Part shown: piece after piece, positions 23,245 to 32,347 of the stretch
Layout of the letters: every line of letters begins with the position of its first letter
Numbering within the stretch: the first letter of the stretch is position 1
NCBI GenBank assembly: GCA_963814435.1
Contig: CAWFCV010000016.1
Location: 62,001-126,000 of the forward strand
Source: JAEUPI01 sp963814435
GTDB taxonomy: Bacteria; Pseudomonadota; Gammaproteobacteria; Burkholderiales; Burkholderiaceae_C
DNA: 64,000 nucleotides
Direction of reading: 5' to 3'
The notes under the pieces: model-generated
Told to the model about the DNA's origin: nothing
The model's database searches: none
What the model saw: only the letters and a program-made list of their open reading frames with translations
Translations under genes and position numbers: made by a program

Positions 23245-24201
23245 ATGCCCGCGCCATCCACCGCCGCCCGCCTCGAGGCCGTACCGCGCCGCGACCGGGT
23301 CGGCGACGACCTGCGCCGTGGCCTGGTCTTCGGGCTGATCGGCGTGGCGGTGTTCGCGCTGACGATCCCGATGACGCGTCTGGCCAGTGGCAGCGCCCAG
23401 GCGCCGCAGCTGTCCGCCGTGTTCGTCGCCGTCGGCCGGGCCGCGCTGGCCGGTCTGTTGGCCGCGGCCTACCTGATGGCTTGTCGCGCACCCTGGCCAA
23501 GCGCGTCGCAGTGGCGCCAAGTGGCGCTCACGGCGGTGGGCATCGTGTTCGGCTTTCCGCTCTTTATGGGCTGGGCGGTGCTGCATGTCGATGCGGTGCA
23601 TGCGTCGGTGGTGACCGGCATCCTGCCGCTGGTGACGGCGGTGATGGCGGCCTGGATGCTGCGCCAGCCGCAGCGCCCCTCGTTCTGGCTGTGCGCCATG
23701 CTGGGCACGCTGCTGGTGATCGCCTTCGCCTGGTGGCGCGGCGGCGCCTCGCTGCAGATCGGCGATGCGCTGCTGCTGGTGGCGCTGGTGCTCGGCGCGC
23801 ACGGCTACGTGTGCGGGGCGCGCCTGTCGGCCACGATGGCGCCGGAGCAGGTGGTGTCGTGGGTGCTGGTGCTCGCGCTGCCAGTCACGCTGCCGGTCGC
23901 CTGGGCGGCCTGGCCCGACGGGCCGGTTCGCACCACGTCGTGGCTGGGCTTCGGGTACGTGGCCCTGTTTTCGATGTGGCTCGGCTTCTTCGCCTGGTAC
24001 CGCGGACTGGCGCTCGGTGGTACGGTGCGGGTGAGCCAGGTGCAGCTGCTGCAGCCGTTCCTGTCGGTGCTGGCCGCGGTGCCGATCCTCGGCGAATCGC
24101 TCGACGGGACGACGCTGCTGTTCCTGCTGGCGGTGATGATCGTGGTCTTCGTGTCGCGCCGGCTGGCGCGCACGACGCCGAAACAAGGAAGCCCATCATG
24201 A
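23245..24201 (+). CDS. EamA/DMT-family exporter, first gene of the MocR-linked operon
   Basis: The 318-residue protein has about ten hydrophobic helices in two EamA units (GVAVFALTIPMTRLASGSAQ early, VQLLQPFLSVLAAVPILGES late). As the gene facing the MocR regulator it is the likely primary target. By context an amino acid or related amine is the likely export substrate. It overlaps the next gene by four bases (ATGA at 24198-24201). Confidence 0.85.
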   Translation: MPAPSTAARLEAVPRRDRVGDDLRRGLVFGLIGVAVFALTIPMTRLASGSAQAPQLSAVFVAVGRAALAGLLAAAYLMACRAPWPSASQWRQVALTAVGIVFGFPLFMGWAVLHVDAVHASVVTGILPLVTAVMAAWMLRQPQRPSFWLCAMLGTLLVIAFAWWRGGASLQIGDALLLVALVLGAHGYVCGARLSATMAPEQVVSWVLVLALPVTLPVAWAAWPDGPVRTTSWLGFGYVALFSMWLGFFAWYRGLALGGTVRVSQVQLLQPFLSVLAAVPILGESLDGTTLLFLLAVMIVVFVSRRLARTTPKQGSPS

Positions 24202-25403
24202 CGGCATGGACCCAGGCGCGGCGCGCCGCGCGCATGAACCCTTCGATGATCCGCGAGATCCTCAAGCTGACCGAAAAGTCCGGCGTGCTGTCGATGGCCG
24301 GCGGGCTGCCGTCGCCCGACACCTTTCCGGTCGAACCGATCCGCGCCGCCTGCGACAAGGTGCTGCGCGAGGCGCCGCGCGAGGCGCTGCAATATGCGGC
24401 CAGCGAAGGCTTCACGCCGTTGCGTGAATGGGTGGCCACGCACCTCGGCAGGCAGGGCCTCGCGGTCGGTGCCGATCAGGTGCTGATCACCACCGGGTCG
24501 CAGCAAGGGCTCGATCTGGCTGGCAAGGTGCTGATCGATGCCGGGGCGCCGGTGGCGGTGGAGTCGCCCACCTACCTCGGTGCGCTGATGGCCTTCAATC
24601 CGTTCGAGCCGAACTTCGTCGCACTGGCCGGCGACGACGATGGCCCGCTGCCGGCGGCATTCGAGGCGCTGCGCCACGACGCGCCGGGCACGCGTTTCGC
24701 CTACCTGCTGCCGAATTTCCAGAACCCGACCGGCCGCGTGGTGCCGGCCGAGCGGCGCGCGAGCATCGTGCGCGCCGCTCAGTCGGCGGGCGTGCCGATC
24801 GTCGAGGACAACCCATATGGCGACCTGTGGTTCGACGAGCCACCGCCCGCGTCGCTGTCCTCGCTCTGGCCCGAGGGCTGCCTGTACCTCGGTTCCTTTT
24901 CGAAGGTGCTGGCCCCCGGCTTCCGGTTGGGCTATCTGGTCGCGCCGCGCGCGTTGTACCCGAAGCTGCTGCAGGCCAAGCAGGCCAGCGACCTGCACAC
25001 GCCGGGCTTCAACCAGCGCGTGGTCTACGAGGTCGTTCGCGATGGCTTCCTCGACACCCACGTGCCGACGATCCGAGCACGCTACCGCACGCAGCGCGAT
25101 GCGATGGCGCGGGCGTTGCGCCACCACATGCCCGCGGGCGCGACCTGGCACGCGCCCCGGGGCGGCATGTTCTTCTGGCTGCGCCTGCCCGAAGGCCTCG
25201 ACGCGCTGGCACTGCTGCCGCGAGCGGTCGAGGCCGGCATGGCCTACGTGCCGGGCGCGCCGTTCTATGCCCATGCGTGCGACCCGCGAACCCTGCGCCT
25301 GAGCTTCGTGACCTTGACCCCCGAGGACATTGCCGACGGCATCGCCGCGCTGGGCCGCGTGGTGCACGAGGAACTCGAGCAGCAGGCCCAGGTGGCGCCG
25401 TGA
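24198..25403 (+). CDS. PLP-dependent aminotransferase, LysN/2-aminoadipate type
   Basis: The 401-residue fold-type I aminotransferase begins RRAARMNPSMIREILKLTE and contains SMAGGLPSPDTFP, NFQNPTGR and the PLP lysine in YLGSFSKVLAPGFRLGY. This subgroup includes 2-aminoadipate and aromatic or branched-chain aminotransferases, so the substrate is open. It overlaps the exporter upstream; its TGA overlaps a possible GTG start of the next gene. Confidence 0.87.
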   Translation: MTAWTQARRAARMNPSMIREILKLTEKSGVLSMAGGLPSPDTFPVEPIRAACDKVLREAPREALQYAASEGFTPLREWVATHLGRQGLAVGADQVLITTGSQQGLDLAGKVLIDAGAPVAVESPTYLGALMAFNPFEPNFVALAGDDDGPLPAAFEALRHDAPGTRFAYLLPNFQNPTGRVVPAERRASIVRAAQSAGVPIVEDNPYGDLWFDEPPPASLSSLWPEGCLYLGSFSKVLAPGFRLGYLVAPRALYPKLLQAKQASDLHTPGFNQRVVYEVVRDGFLDTHVPTIRARYRTQRDAMARALRHHMPAGATWHAPRGGMFFWLRLPEGLDALALLPRAVEAGMAYVPGAPFYAHACDPRTLRLSFVTLTPEDIADGIAALGRVVHEELEQQAQVAP

Positions 25404-25432
25404 TCGCGGCGGCGCGATCCGGGGCCGGGACG

Positions 25433-26392
25433 ATGATGCTCACGCTCGACGAACTGCGCGCGGCCGCGTCGCTGGTGCACGCGCACCTGCCGCCGACACC
25501 GCAATACGACTGGCCGCTGCTGCAGGGCCGGGCCGGTGCGCAACTGTGGGTCAAGCACGAGAACCACACGCCGGTGGGCGCCTTCAAGATCCGCGGCGGC
25601 ATCGTCTATGTCGAGCGGCTGCTGGCCGACGGGCCGCGGCCGCGCGGGCTGGTCAGCGCCACCCGCGGCAACCACGGCCAGTCCATCGCCTACGCCGCGC
25701 GACAGCATGCGCTGCCGGTCACGATCTTCGTGCCGCACGGCAACAGCCGCGAGAAGAACGCGGCCATGCGCGCGCTGGGCGCCGAGCTGGTCGAGGCCGG
25801 CAGCGACTTCCAGGCATCGCGCGAGCAGGCGCAAGGGTTCGCTGCCGAGCGCGGCTGGCACATGGTGCCGTCGTTCCACCGCGACCTCGTCGCCGGCGTC
25901 GCGAGCTACGCGCTCGAGCTGTTCGACGCCGTGACGGCGCTGGACACGGTGTATGTGCCGATCGGCCTGGGCTCGGGCGCCTGCGGCCTGATCGCGGCGC
26001 GCGACGCACTCGGCTTGTCGACGCAGATCGTCGGCGTGGTCTCCGAGGGGGCGCCGACCTACGCCTTGTCGCTGGCGGCCGGACATGCGGTGCCGCACGA
26101 GGTCACCACGTGGCTGGGCGACGGCATGGCGTGTCGGGTGCCCGAGCCGCAGGCGCTCTCGGCGCTGAAGCAGGGCCTGGCGCGGGTGGTGTCGGTCAGC
26201 GACGACGAACTCGCGCGCGCGATGCGCGTGATCTACGAATGCACCCACCAGGTGGCCGAAGGCGCCGGCGCGGCCGCGCTGGCCGCCGCCAGCCAGGAGC
26301 GCGAGCGGCTGCAGGGCCAGCGCGTGGCGGTGGTGTGCAGTGGCGGCAATGTCGACCGTGATGTCTACGCGCGCATCCTGCTGCAGGAATGA
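25433..26392 (+). CDS. Threonine dehydratase-like PLP enzyme
   Basis: The fold-type II PLP enzyme has the lysine in GAFKIRGG, the substrate loop SATRGNHGQS and the glycine-rich GLGSGACG. It lacks the C-terminal regulatory ACT region of IlvA, so it resembles catabolic or specialised threonine/serine dehydratases. It would release ammonia from a hydroxyamino acid. The ATG at 25433 yields MMLTLDELRAAASLVHAH; a GTG at 25400 overlapping the previous stop would add 11 residues. Confidence 0.83.
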   Translation: MMLTLDELRAAASLVHAHLPPTPQYDWPLLQGRAGAQLWVKHENHTPVGAFKIRGGIVYVERLLADGPRPRGLVSATRGNHGQSIAYAARQHALPVTIFVPHGNSREKNAAMRALGAELVEAGSDFQASREQAQGFAAERGWHMVPSFHRDLVAGVASYALELFDAVTALDTVYVPIGLGSGACGLIAARDALGLSTQIVGVVSEGAPTYALSLAAGHAVPHEVTTWLGDGMACRVPEPQALSALKQGLARVVSVSDDELARAMRVIYECTHQVAEGAGAAALAAASQERERLQGQRVAVVCSGGNVDRDVYARILLQE

Positions 26393-26396
26393 ACCG

Positions 26397-27230
26397 ATGC
26401 AACGCCGCTTCTCGCAACTCGACGTGTTCACGAACCAGCCGCTGCGCGGCAACCCGCTGGCGGTGGTGCACGATGCCGGTGGCCTGAGCGACGCGCAGAT
26501 GGCCGCGTTCGCACGCTGGACCAACCTGTCGGAGACGACCTTTCTGCTGCCGCCGACCGACCTCGCGGCCGACTACCATGTGCGCATCTTCACCCCCGGC
26601 GGCGAGCTGCCGTTTGCGGGGCACCCCACGCTCGGCAGCTGCCACGCGTGGCTCGCGGCGGGTGGCCGCGCGAAGCAGCTAGGCCAGGTGGTGCAGCAAT
26701 GCGGCGTCGGCCTGGTGCGCATCCGGCGCGACGGCGCGCGGCTGGCCTTCGCGGCGCCGCCGCTGCGCCGCAGCGGCGCCGTGGCGGCGACGATCCGCGC
26801 CCAGGTGGCGCGCAGCCTGCGCTTGCCCGATTCGGCGCTGCGCGCGCTGCAATGGGTCGACAACGGGCCGGGTTGGATCGGCGTGCTGCTGGCCGATGCC
26901 GCCGCGGTGCTGGCCGTCCAGCCCGACTTCGCCGCGATGGGCGATCTGAAGGTCGGCGTCGTCGGCGCCCATCCCACCGGCAGCGAGTGCCAGTTCGAGG
27001 TGCGCGCGTTCGTGCCGGCGCTGTCGGTGCCGGAAGACCCGGTGACGGGCAGCCTGAACGCCGGACTTGCGCTGTGGCTGATCGGCGCGGGCCTGGCGCC
27101 ACCGTCGTACCTCGCCAGCCAGGGCACGGCGCTCGGCCGCGCTGGCCGCGTGTTCGTGCAGCGCATCGGCGACGACACCTGGATCGGCGGCGACGTCTGC
27201 GCGGTGGTGGCCGGTACAGTCACACTGTGA
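26397..27230 (+). CDS. PhzF-family protein
   Basis: The 277-residue protein has the PhzF two-domain fold. It shows the catalytic glutamate in NLSETTFLL, GGELPFAGHPTLGS and EDPVTGSLNAGLA. PhzF in phenazine synthesis isomerises a dihydro-hydroxyanthranilate; most homologues, including this one, have no assigned reaction. No phenazine genes are present. It starts four bases after the dehydratase stop. Confidence 0.85.
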   Translation: MQRRFSQLDVFTNQPLRGNPLAVVHDAGGLSDAQMAAFARWTNLSETTFLLPPTDLAADYHVRIFTPGGELPFAGHPTLGSCHAWLAAGGRAKQLGQVVQQCGVGLVRIRRDGARLAFAAPPLRRSGAVAATIRAQVARSLRLPDSALRALQWVDNGPGWIGVLLADAAAVLAVQPDFAAMGDLKVGVVGAHPTGSECQFEVRAFVPALSVPEDPVTGSLNAGLALWLIGAGLAPPSYLASQGTALGRAGRVFVQRIGDDTWIGGDVCAVVAGTVTL

Positions 27231-27907
27231 ACGCGCACATCGACCACCTCGTCGTCGTCGCCGACTCGCTGGGGCAGGGTGCCGCGTGGTGCGAGGCGAC
27301 ACTCGGCGTCGCGCCGTCGGGCGGCGGCGCACATCCGTTGATGGGCACGCACAATCGCCTGCTGTCGATCGGCGGCGCGGCATTCGAGCGCTGCTATCTG
27401 GAAATCATCGCCATCGACCCGGCCGCCGCGGCGCCGCCGCGGCCACGCTGGTTCGGCATGGACCAGCCCGCGTTGCGCGAGGCCGCGCGCTTGAAGCCCC
27501 GGTTCGTGCACGCCGTGGCCCGCACGACGAACGCCGAGATGCTGCGCTGGGGCCTGATCAACTGCCGGCTCGACCCGGGCACCTTGATCGCCGCACAGCG
27601 CGACACCGCGCATGGCCGGCTGAGCTGGCGCATCACGGTGCGCGACGACGGCGCGACCGCGTGCGACGGCGCGCTGCCGACCCTCATCGAATGGCTGGGG
27701 CCGCACCCCTGCGACCACATGCCGGCATCGCCGGCGACGCTGAGCGGGTTCTCGCTGCGCGGCATCCCGCCTCGGGCGCGCGAGGTGCTGCGGCTGGCTG
27801 GCGTGGAGACCGAGCGCGACGACGGGCCGGCGCTGCGTGCCACGCTGCAGACGCCGCGTGGCACGGTCACGCTGGATTCATGGGCCGCAGGCGAGGGCGA
27901 GTCATGA
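27227..27907 (+). CDS. Glyoxalase-like (VOC superfamily) protein
   Basis: The 226-residue protein begins at GTG, overlapping the phzF stop. It opens HIDHLVVVADSLGQGAAWCE, then GTHNRLLSIG and YLEIIAIDP, typical of the Glyoxalase_3-like domain. The metal ligands cannot be fixed from sequence alone. The function is unknown. It overlaps the next gene by ATGA. Confidence 0.75.
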   Translation: MNAHIDHLVVVADSLGQGAAWCEATLGVAPSGGGAHPLMGTHNRLLSIGGAAFERCYLEIIAIDPAAAAPPRPRWFGMDQPALREAARLKPRFVHAVARTTNAEMLRWGLINCRLDPGTLIAAQRDTAHGRLSWRITVRDDGATACDGALPTLIEWLGPHPCDHMPASPATLSGFSLRGIPPRAREVLRLAGVETERDDGPALRATLQTPRGTVTLDSWAAGEGES

Positions 27908-28623
27908 CCGAAGAGCTGTTCCGCGAAGACCCGCGTCTGGCATCCTGCGAGGCACGGGTCACGGCCATCGACGAGCGCGGCATCCGGCTCGACCGTACCG
28001 TGTTCTACCCGCACGGCGGCGGACAGGCAGGCGACAGCGGCCTGCTGACGCTGGCCGATGGCCGCACGGTGCCGATCGCCGACACGAAGAAGGGTGCCGA
28101 GCCCGGCGAGATCGTGCACGTGCCGTCATCAGGCGCCGACCTGTCGGGGCTGCATGCCGGGGTGGCGGTGACGGCGCAGATCGACTGGGCGCGTCGCCAT
28201 CGGCACATGCGCTTTCACACCGCGACGCACCTGTTGTGCGCGCTGATTCCGTATCCGGTGGACGGCTGCTCGATCACCGCGGACTATGCGCGGCTGGATT
28301 TCCACATGGTCGAGCCGCTCGACAAGGACGAGCTCACACGCGGCCTGGCGCGCCTGGTCGGCGAGGCGCATGCCGTCTCGCACCGCTGGATCAGCGAGGA
28401 CGAACTCGATGCCAACCCGCAGTTGGTGCGCAGCATGAGCGTGCAGCCGCCGCGTGGCCTGGGGCGTGTGCGCGTGATGGCGATCGACGGCGTCGACCTG
28501 CAGCCTTGCGGTGGCACGCACGTGGCCAACACCGCCGAGATCGGCACGGTGATCGTCACGAAGATCGAGAAGAAGAGCGCAAAGACGCGGCGCGTGGTGC
28601 TCGGCTTCGCCGAGCCTGCTTAG
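27904..28623 (+). CDS. alaX: AlaX-type alanyl-tRNA editing protein
   Basis: The 239-residue protein equals the free-standing editing domain of alanyl-tRNA synthetase. Zinc ligands are HTATH (near residue 105) and Cys/His in CGGTHV; FYPHGGGQAGDSG is the family opening. It removes serine or glycine wrongly attached to tRNA-Ala. It is the last gene of the MocR-linked operon, where the other enzymes process amino acids, so its job may be protection from a mischarged product of the pathway. Confidence 0.88.
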   Translation: MTEELFREDPRLASCEARVTAIDERGIRLDRTVFYPHGGGQAGDSGLLTLADGRTVPIADTKKGAEPGEIVHVPSSGADLSGLHAGVAVTAQIDWARRHRHMRFHTATHLLCALIPYPVDGCSITADYARLDFHMVEPLDKDELTRGLARLVGEAHAVSHRWISEDELDANPQLVRSMSVQPPRGLGRVRVMAIDGVDLQPCGGTHVANTAEIGTVIVTKIEKKSAKTRRVVLGFAEPA

Positions 28624-28641
28624 CGCGGCTCCCTTCAAGTG

Positions 28642-28710
28642 CACACCGCGGATCCGGCTCCGCCGGTCCGCCGGTGTGGCTCCTCGTGGGGGAGGCGGCC
28701 GCGAGGCCGC
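28642..28710. repeat. Intergenic palindromic element, possible bidirectional terminator
   Basis: A long imperfect hairpin runs from CACACC at 28642 to GGTGTG at 28678 with an internal GCCGG/CCGGC stem. A second perfect hairpin (GCGGCC, GCGA, GGCCGC) lies at 28695-28710, before a G-run and a short T-rich stretch. It separates convergent genes. The dense palindromes resemble dispersed intergenic repeats of Burkholderiales and share the CTCG...GGGGG style of 40762-40925. Confidence 0.5.
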
Positions 28711-28721
28711 TGCGGGGGGTT

Positions 28722-29303
28722 TCAGTCTTTGTCCCCTTCGAAGCTGATGTTCAGCGCGATCTCGTCGCCCATCGCCGGAATGCCGTACTTCATGCCGAAG
28801 TCCGAGCGCTTGACCTTGCCCACCGCGTTGCCGCCGCAGCGGTCCTTCTTGGTGAACGGATGCTGACCGCACTTGAAGCGTTCGAACGTCAGCGAAACCG
28901 GCTTGGTCACGCCCATCATCGTGAAGTTGCCGTCCACCGAGCTCGGCAGGTCGCCGGCGAAGTTCACCTTGGTGGACTTGAAGGTCAGGTTCGGGAATTC
29001 GGCGACGTTGAAGAAGTCCGCGCCGCGCAGGTGGTCGTCGCGCGATTGCGGGCGGCTGCCCTTCACGCCATCGCCGGTGTTGACCGACGCGGCAGCGATC
29101 GTCAGATCGACTGCGCCGGTCTTGGCCTGCCGGTCGATCGAGAACTTGCCGGTCATCTTCTCGAAGCGGCCGTGCATCTGCGACAGGCCGAAATGTTCAA
29201 CCCAGAAGTTCGGGTAGGCGTGCAGCGGGTCGATGGTGTAGTGGTCGGTGGCGCTGGCGGCCAGCGGCACGACGAGGGCCAACGCGGCCAGGGTGGACTT
29301 CAT
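28722..29303 (-). CDS. YceI-family periplasmic protein
   Basis: The 193-residue protein has a signal peptide (MKSTLAALALVVPLAASA) and the YceI lipocalin-like fold, with YTIDPLHAYPNFWVEHFG, the SRDDHLRGADFF region and DFGMKYGIPAMGDE. YceI proteins bind polyisoprenoid-type lipids in the periplasm. The ATG at 29303 is preceded by AGGAG at a good distance; an upstream in-frame ATG at 29324 is less likely. It follows a membrane-protein gene on the same strand. Confidence 0.9.
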   Translation of the reverse strand: MKSTLAALALVVPLAASATDHYTIDPLHAYPNFWVEHFGLSQMHGRFEKMTGKFSIDRQAKTGAVDLTIAAASVNTGDGVKGSRPQSRDDHLRGADFFNVAEFPNLTFKSTKVNFAGDLPSSVDGNFTMMGVTKPVSLTFERFKCGQHPFTKKDRCGGNAVGKVKRSDFGMKYGIPAMGDEIALNISFEGDKD

Positions 29304-29330
29304 CAGAGGGGCTCCTGTTTTCAAGATGGG

Positions 29331-30165
29331 TCAACTGACCACGGAAGAACTGGCACGCGCGGCGAACCACGCGGCCAGCACGAACGGCAATGCACCCGCG
29401 ACGGCCAGCGCCGTCACGGCGGCCAGGCGTGTGCGCAACACTGCACCGGCCATCAGCGGCCGAGCGGCGAGCACCGGCACCACCCACAGCAGCGGCAGCG
29501 CATACCAGGGCAATTGCGCCAGCACCGACGTGGCCGCGGCAAACAGCGCCAGGCCGAAGCCGAACGGGCAGCGTGCCGAGGTATCCGGGCGCGTGGCCGC
29601 GGTTGAGGACGAACTGCAGAAGGACCAGCGCACCGGTCCCGGCGGCCATCGCGACACCACCGACCAGGTAGCCGATCGAGGCCGACAGCAGCGCGGCGAC
29701 ACCCACCGCCAGGCCGCTGGCCACGCCGGCGGCGCCGCCCGCGGTGCCATCGTCGCGAAGGCGCAGCGCGAGCAACGTGTGTAGGCCGACATACAAGGCC
29801 AGCGCAGCCGCCATGCCGATGCGCGGCGCCCACTCGCGCTGCCCGAGCACGCTCGCGAACACCCAGGCGGTGGACAGCCCGCACACGGCGGCGATCAACC
29901 AGGGCAGCCAGCGCGGGCCGGGCGACGCGAGGCGATCGAGCACGGCGCCGACCAACGGCGACAGCAGCACCAGCAGCGTCACCTTGCGTCCAGCGGTCAG
30001 CGGCTCGAAGCTCAGGCCCGAGGCGAGCGACACCGCGACCAGGTAGCCGGCCACCACCGCCAGCCAGGCGAAGCGGGTGCGCCACAGGGCGCCCGCCACC
30101 AACAACGCGACCACGAACGGCGCCACGCCGGCCTGGACCATCGGATGATTCAGCAGATCTTGCAT
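29331..30165 (-). CDS. Polytopic membrane protein of unknown function (frame broken)
   Basis: The protein is very hydrophobic, with eight or so membrane segments (GVAPFVVALLVAGALW, KVTLLVLLSPLVGAVLDRL and more). The frame changes once near 29580 by an extra base; the second frame continues FGLALFAAATSVLAQLPWYA to the stop at 29331. I recognise no family. The start could be ATG 30165 or GTG 30183. YceI lies 27 bases downstream, suggesting co-transcription. Confidence 0.6.
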
Positions 30166-30320
30166 GCGGGTGATGAACGTCACTCAAATCCGCCGGGGAC
30201 GATTCCGCGCGTCGGGTGCGATGCCACGATGGCGCGAATCATCGGGGAGCGATGGACAGCGCTGTTTCGAAGGCGCTGTTGAGTGCGTTCAAAGCCCTTG
30301 ATCGAAACCAAGGCGGCGGA

Positions 30321-30348
30321 AAGCAAAAGGGTCGCGCGAGCGCGACCC
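30321..30348 (-). terminator. Intrinsic terminator of the cytochrome c' gene
   Basis: On the minus strand GGGTCGCG pairs with CGCGACCC around a four-base loop and is followed by TTTTGCTTT. It lies 20 bases after the cytochrome c' stop. The remaining 30166-30320 shows no other gene. Confidence 0.8.
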
Positions 30349-30368
30349 CTTGGCAAGGTTGGGCCGGA

Positions 30369-30838
30369 TCAGTTGGCGCTGTACTTCTCGGCGCGGAAGT
30401 CGTCGTGGCAGGCCTTGCAGGCCTTGCCGATGTCGCCGACGGCGGTCTTCACCGCCTCGAGGTTGCCGCTCTTGGCGGCGGCCTCGAGCTTATCGGCCTC
30501 GCCCTGCATCTTGCCCTGCAGGTCCTTGAACTTGGCCTGCTCCTTCCAGATTTCGGGCTTGGCGCGGGTCGGCATGCCCTTGTCGGTGCCTTCGGCGAAG
30601 GCCACCCACGGCAGCTTGGACATCGTGACCACGATCTGCGCGTTGGCGGCGGCGGCGCCGGCGTCGAATGGAACGGGCCCTTTGCCATCGCACCGATGCG
30701 GCCCAGATGGTTGGCCATCACCGTCAACGCGCTCTGGCGGTACTTGATCGCATCCTCGGGCTTCTGGAATTGCGCCGCGGCGGGCAGGCTGACGAGCGCG
30801 GCAAGGGTGGCGGCCGTGGCCACGAGCAGACGTTTCAT
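30369..30838 (-). CDS. Cytochrome c' (frame broken)
   Basis: A signal peptide (ATLAALVSLPAAAQ) precedes a four-helix cytochrome c' sequence: FQKPEDAIKYRQSALTVM, then PWVAFAEGTDKG and the C-terminal haem motif CKACHDDFR. These periplasmic proteins bind NO and may protect against it. The frame breaks near 30675, best explained by one missing A in ATGGCAAAGGG. GGAGG precedes the ATG at 30838. It is divergent from a cytochrome b561 gene, a common partnership. Confidence 0.9.
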
Positions 30839-31040
30839 TCAAATTCCTCCAGCTACAGGTTGATTCGGATGACAGCCGGGTGCGGTGCCGGCACCGCGGG
30901 CGTCGGGCAGTGTACGGGTTTGCGTGCCGGGATATTCCGCCCTCAGTGCTTCTACTGATGCGGCTGGATCGACCGACCGTGTGGCGCGGACGCAGTTCCG
31001 CTATCGTGGCGGTCCCTTCTGGCACCTGGAGCCACGCGGT

Positions 31041-31742
31041 ATGAGCGACCCGGCCGAAATGCAAGCCCCGCCGACCAAGCCGGTGCGCGTGTGGGACCTG
31101 CCGACGCGGCTGTTCCACTGGGCGCTGGCGGTCGGCGTGCTGAGTCAGATCGTCACCGCCAAGATCGGCGGCAACGCGATGGCCTGGCATTTCCGCATCG
31201 GCTACGTGGTGTTTGCGCTGATCGGCTTTCGCCTGATCTGGGGCTTCATCGGCGGTCACTGGTCGCGCTTTTCGAGCTTCATCTACGCGCCGGCCACCGT
31301 GATGCGCTACCTGCGTGGCGAGCAACGTGTGGGCGACCTGTTCCATGTCGGCCACAACCCGCTGGGCAGCGGTTCGGTGCTGGCCATGCTGGCGCTGCTG
31401 GCCGCGCAGATCGCCACCGGCCTGGTGGCCGATGACGAGATCTCGAACACCGGCCCGCTGAATCGGCTGGTATCCAGCGCGGTGGCCACGAACGCGACCG
31501 CCTGGCACAAAGGTCCGGGCCAGGCCCTTCTGATCACGCTGATCGTGCTGCACGTCGGCGCCATCATTTACTACCGTATTCGCAGGAAGCAGAACCTGGT
31601 GCGGCCGATGATCACCGGCGACAAGGACTTGAGCGGCGACGTGCCGGCGAGTGCCGACACGCGGCTGACGCGGGTGCGCGCGCTGGCGCTGATCGTGGTC
31701 TGGGCGGGCATCGTCGCGTCGGTGCTCAAGCTGGGCGGCTGA
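31041..31742 (+). CDS. Cytochrome b561-family membrane protein
   Basis: The 233-residue protein starts VRVWDLPTRLFHWALAVGV, with the haem-ligand histidine of the first helix. It carries further His in MAWHFRIGYVVFALIGFRL and LITLIVLHVGAIIYY. It should carry b-type haem and shuttle electrons from the quinone pool to a periplasmic carrier, plausibly the divergent cytochrome c'. The acetyltransferase gene follows with only three bases between. Confidence 0.88.
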   Translation: MSDPAEMQAPPTKPVRVWDLPTRLFHWALAVGVLSQIVTAKIGGNAMAWHFRIGYVVFALIGFRLIWGFIGGHWSRFSSFIYAPATVMRYLRGEQRVGDLFHVGHNPLGSGSVLAMLALLAAQIATGLVADDEISNTGPLNRLVSSAVATNATAWHKGPGQALLITLIVLHVGAIIYYRIRRKQNLVRPMITGDKDLSGDVPASADTRLTRVRALALIVVWAGIVASVLKLGG

Positions 31743-31745
31743 CCG

Positions 31746-32263
31746 GTGGCGCGGCGCAAGGCGGCGGTGCAGCCGGCGCCGACCATCACGCTCGAGACGC
31801 CCGTCGACGCGCGGCGCCTGGACGCCACGCGCGAGATCTTTCGCGAGTACGCGCGCGGCCTGGGCGTCGACCTGTGCTTCCAGAATTTCGAGGCCGAGCT
31901 GGCGGCGCTGCCCGGCGAGTACGCCGCGCCGCGGCGGCGCGCTGCTGCTGGCCCTGGTCGACGGGGCGGTCGCCGCGTGCGGCGCCATGCGACCGCTGGA
32001 CGATGTGGACTATGCCAACGCCTGCGAGATGAAGCGCCTGTACGTGCGGCCGGGCTACCGCCGCCTCGGCCTGGGCCGCATCCTCGCGCAGGCGCTGATG
32101 GACCAGGCGCGTGCGCGCGGGCTACTCGGTGATGCTGCTCGACACGCTGGACGACATGGAGGCCGCGCGCGGCCTGTACGCGTCGCTGGGATTCGAGGAG
32201 ATACCGCCGTACTACTTCAACCCGATCCCGGGCGCGCACTATCTGAAGGTGCAGCTGCGCTGA
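31746..32263 (+). CDS. GNAT-family N-acetyltransferase (frame broken)
   Basis: The GNAT core is clear: EMKRLYVRPGYRRLGLGRIL contains the acetyl-CoA loop, and the C-terminus has ARGLYASLGFEEIPPYY. The frame shifts near 31935 and 32120, each by one extra base. The protein is about 171 residues. It starts at GTG 31746, directly after cytochrome b561. The substrate is unknown. Confidence 0.8.
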
Positions 32264-32347
32264 AGCCGGGCTGGTCCGCCGTCGCGCATCGAGTCCGTCG
32301 CCTGGCCTGCTAGGCTATCGGCACTCGGCATGCCCGGGAGGCCCACG

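Noticed and set aside
26397..27230. Phenazine biosynthesis
   Set aside because: Only a PhzF-like protein is present; no other phz gene is nearby, and the family is broad.
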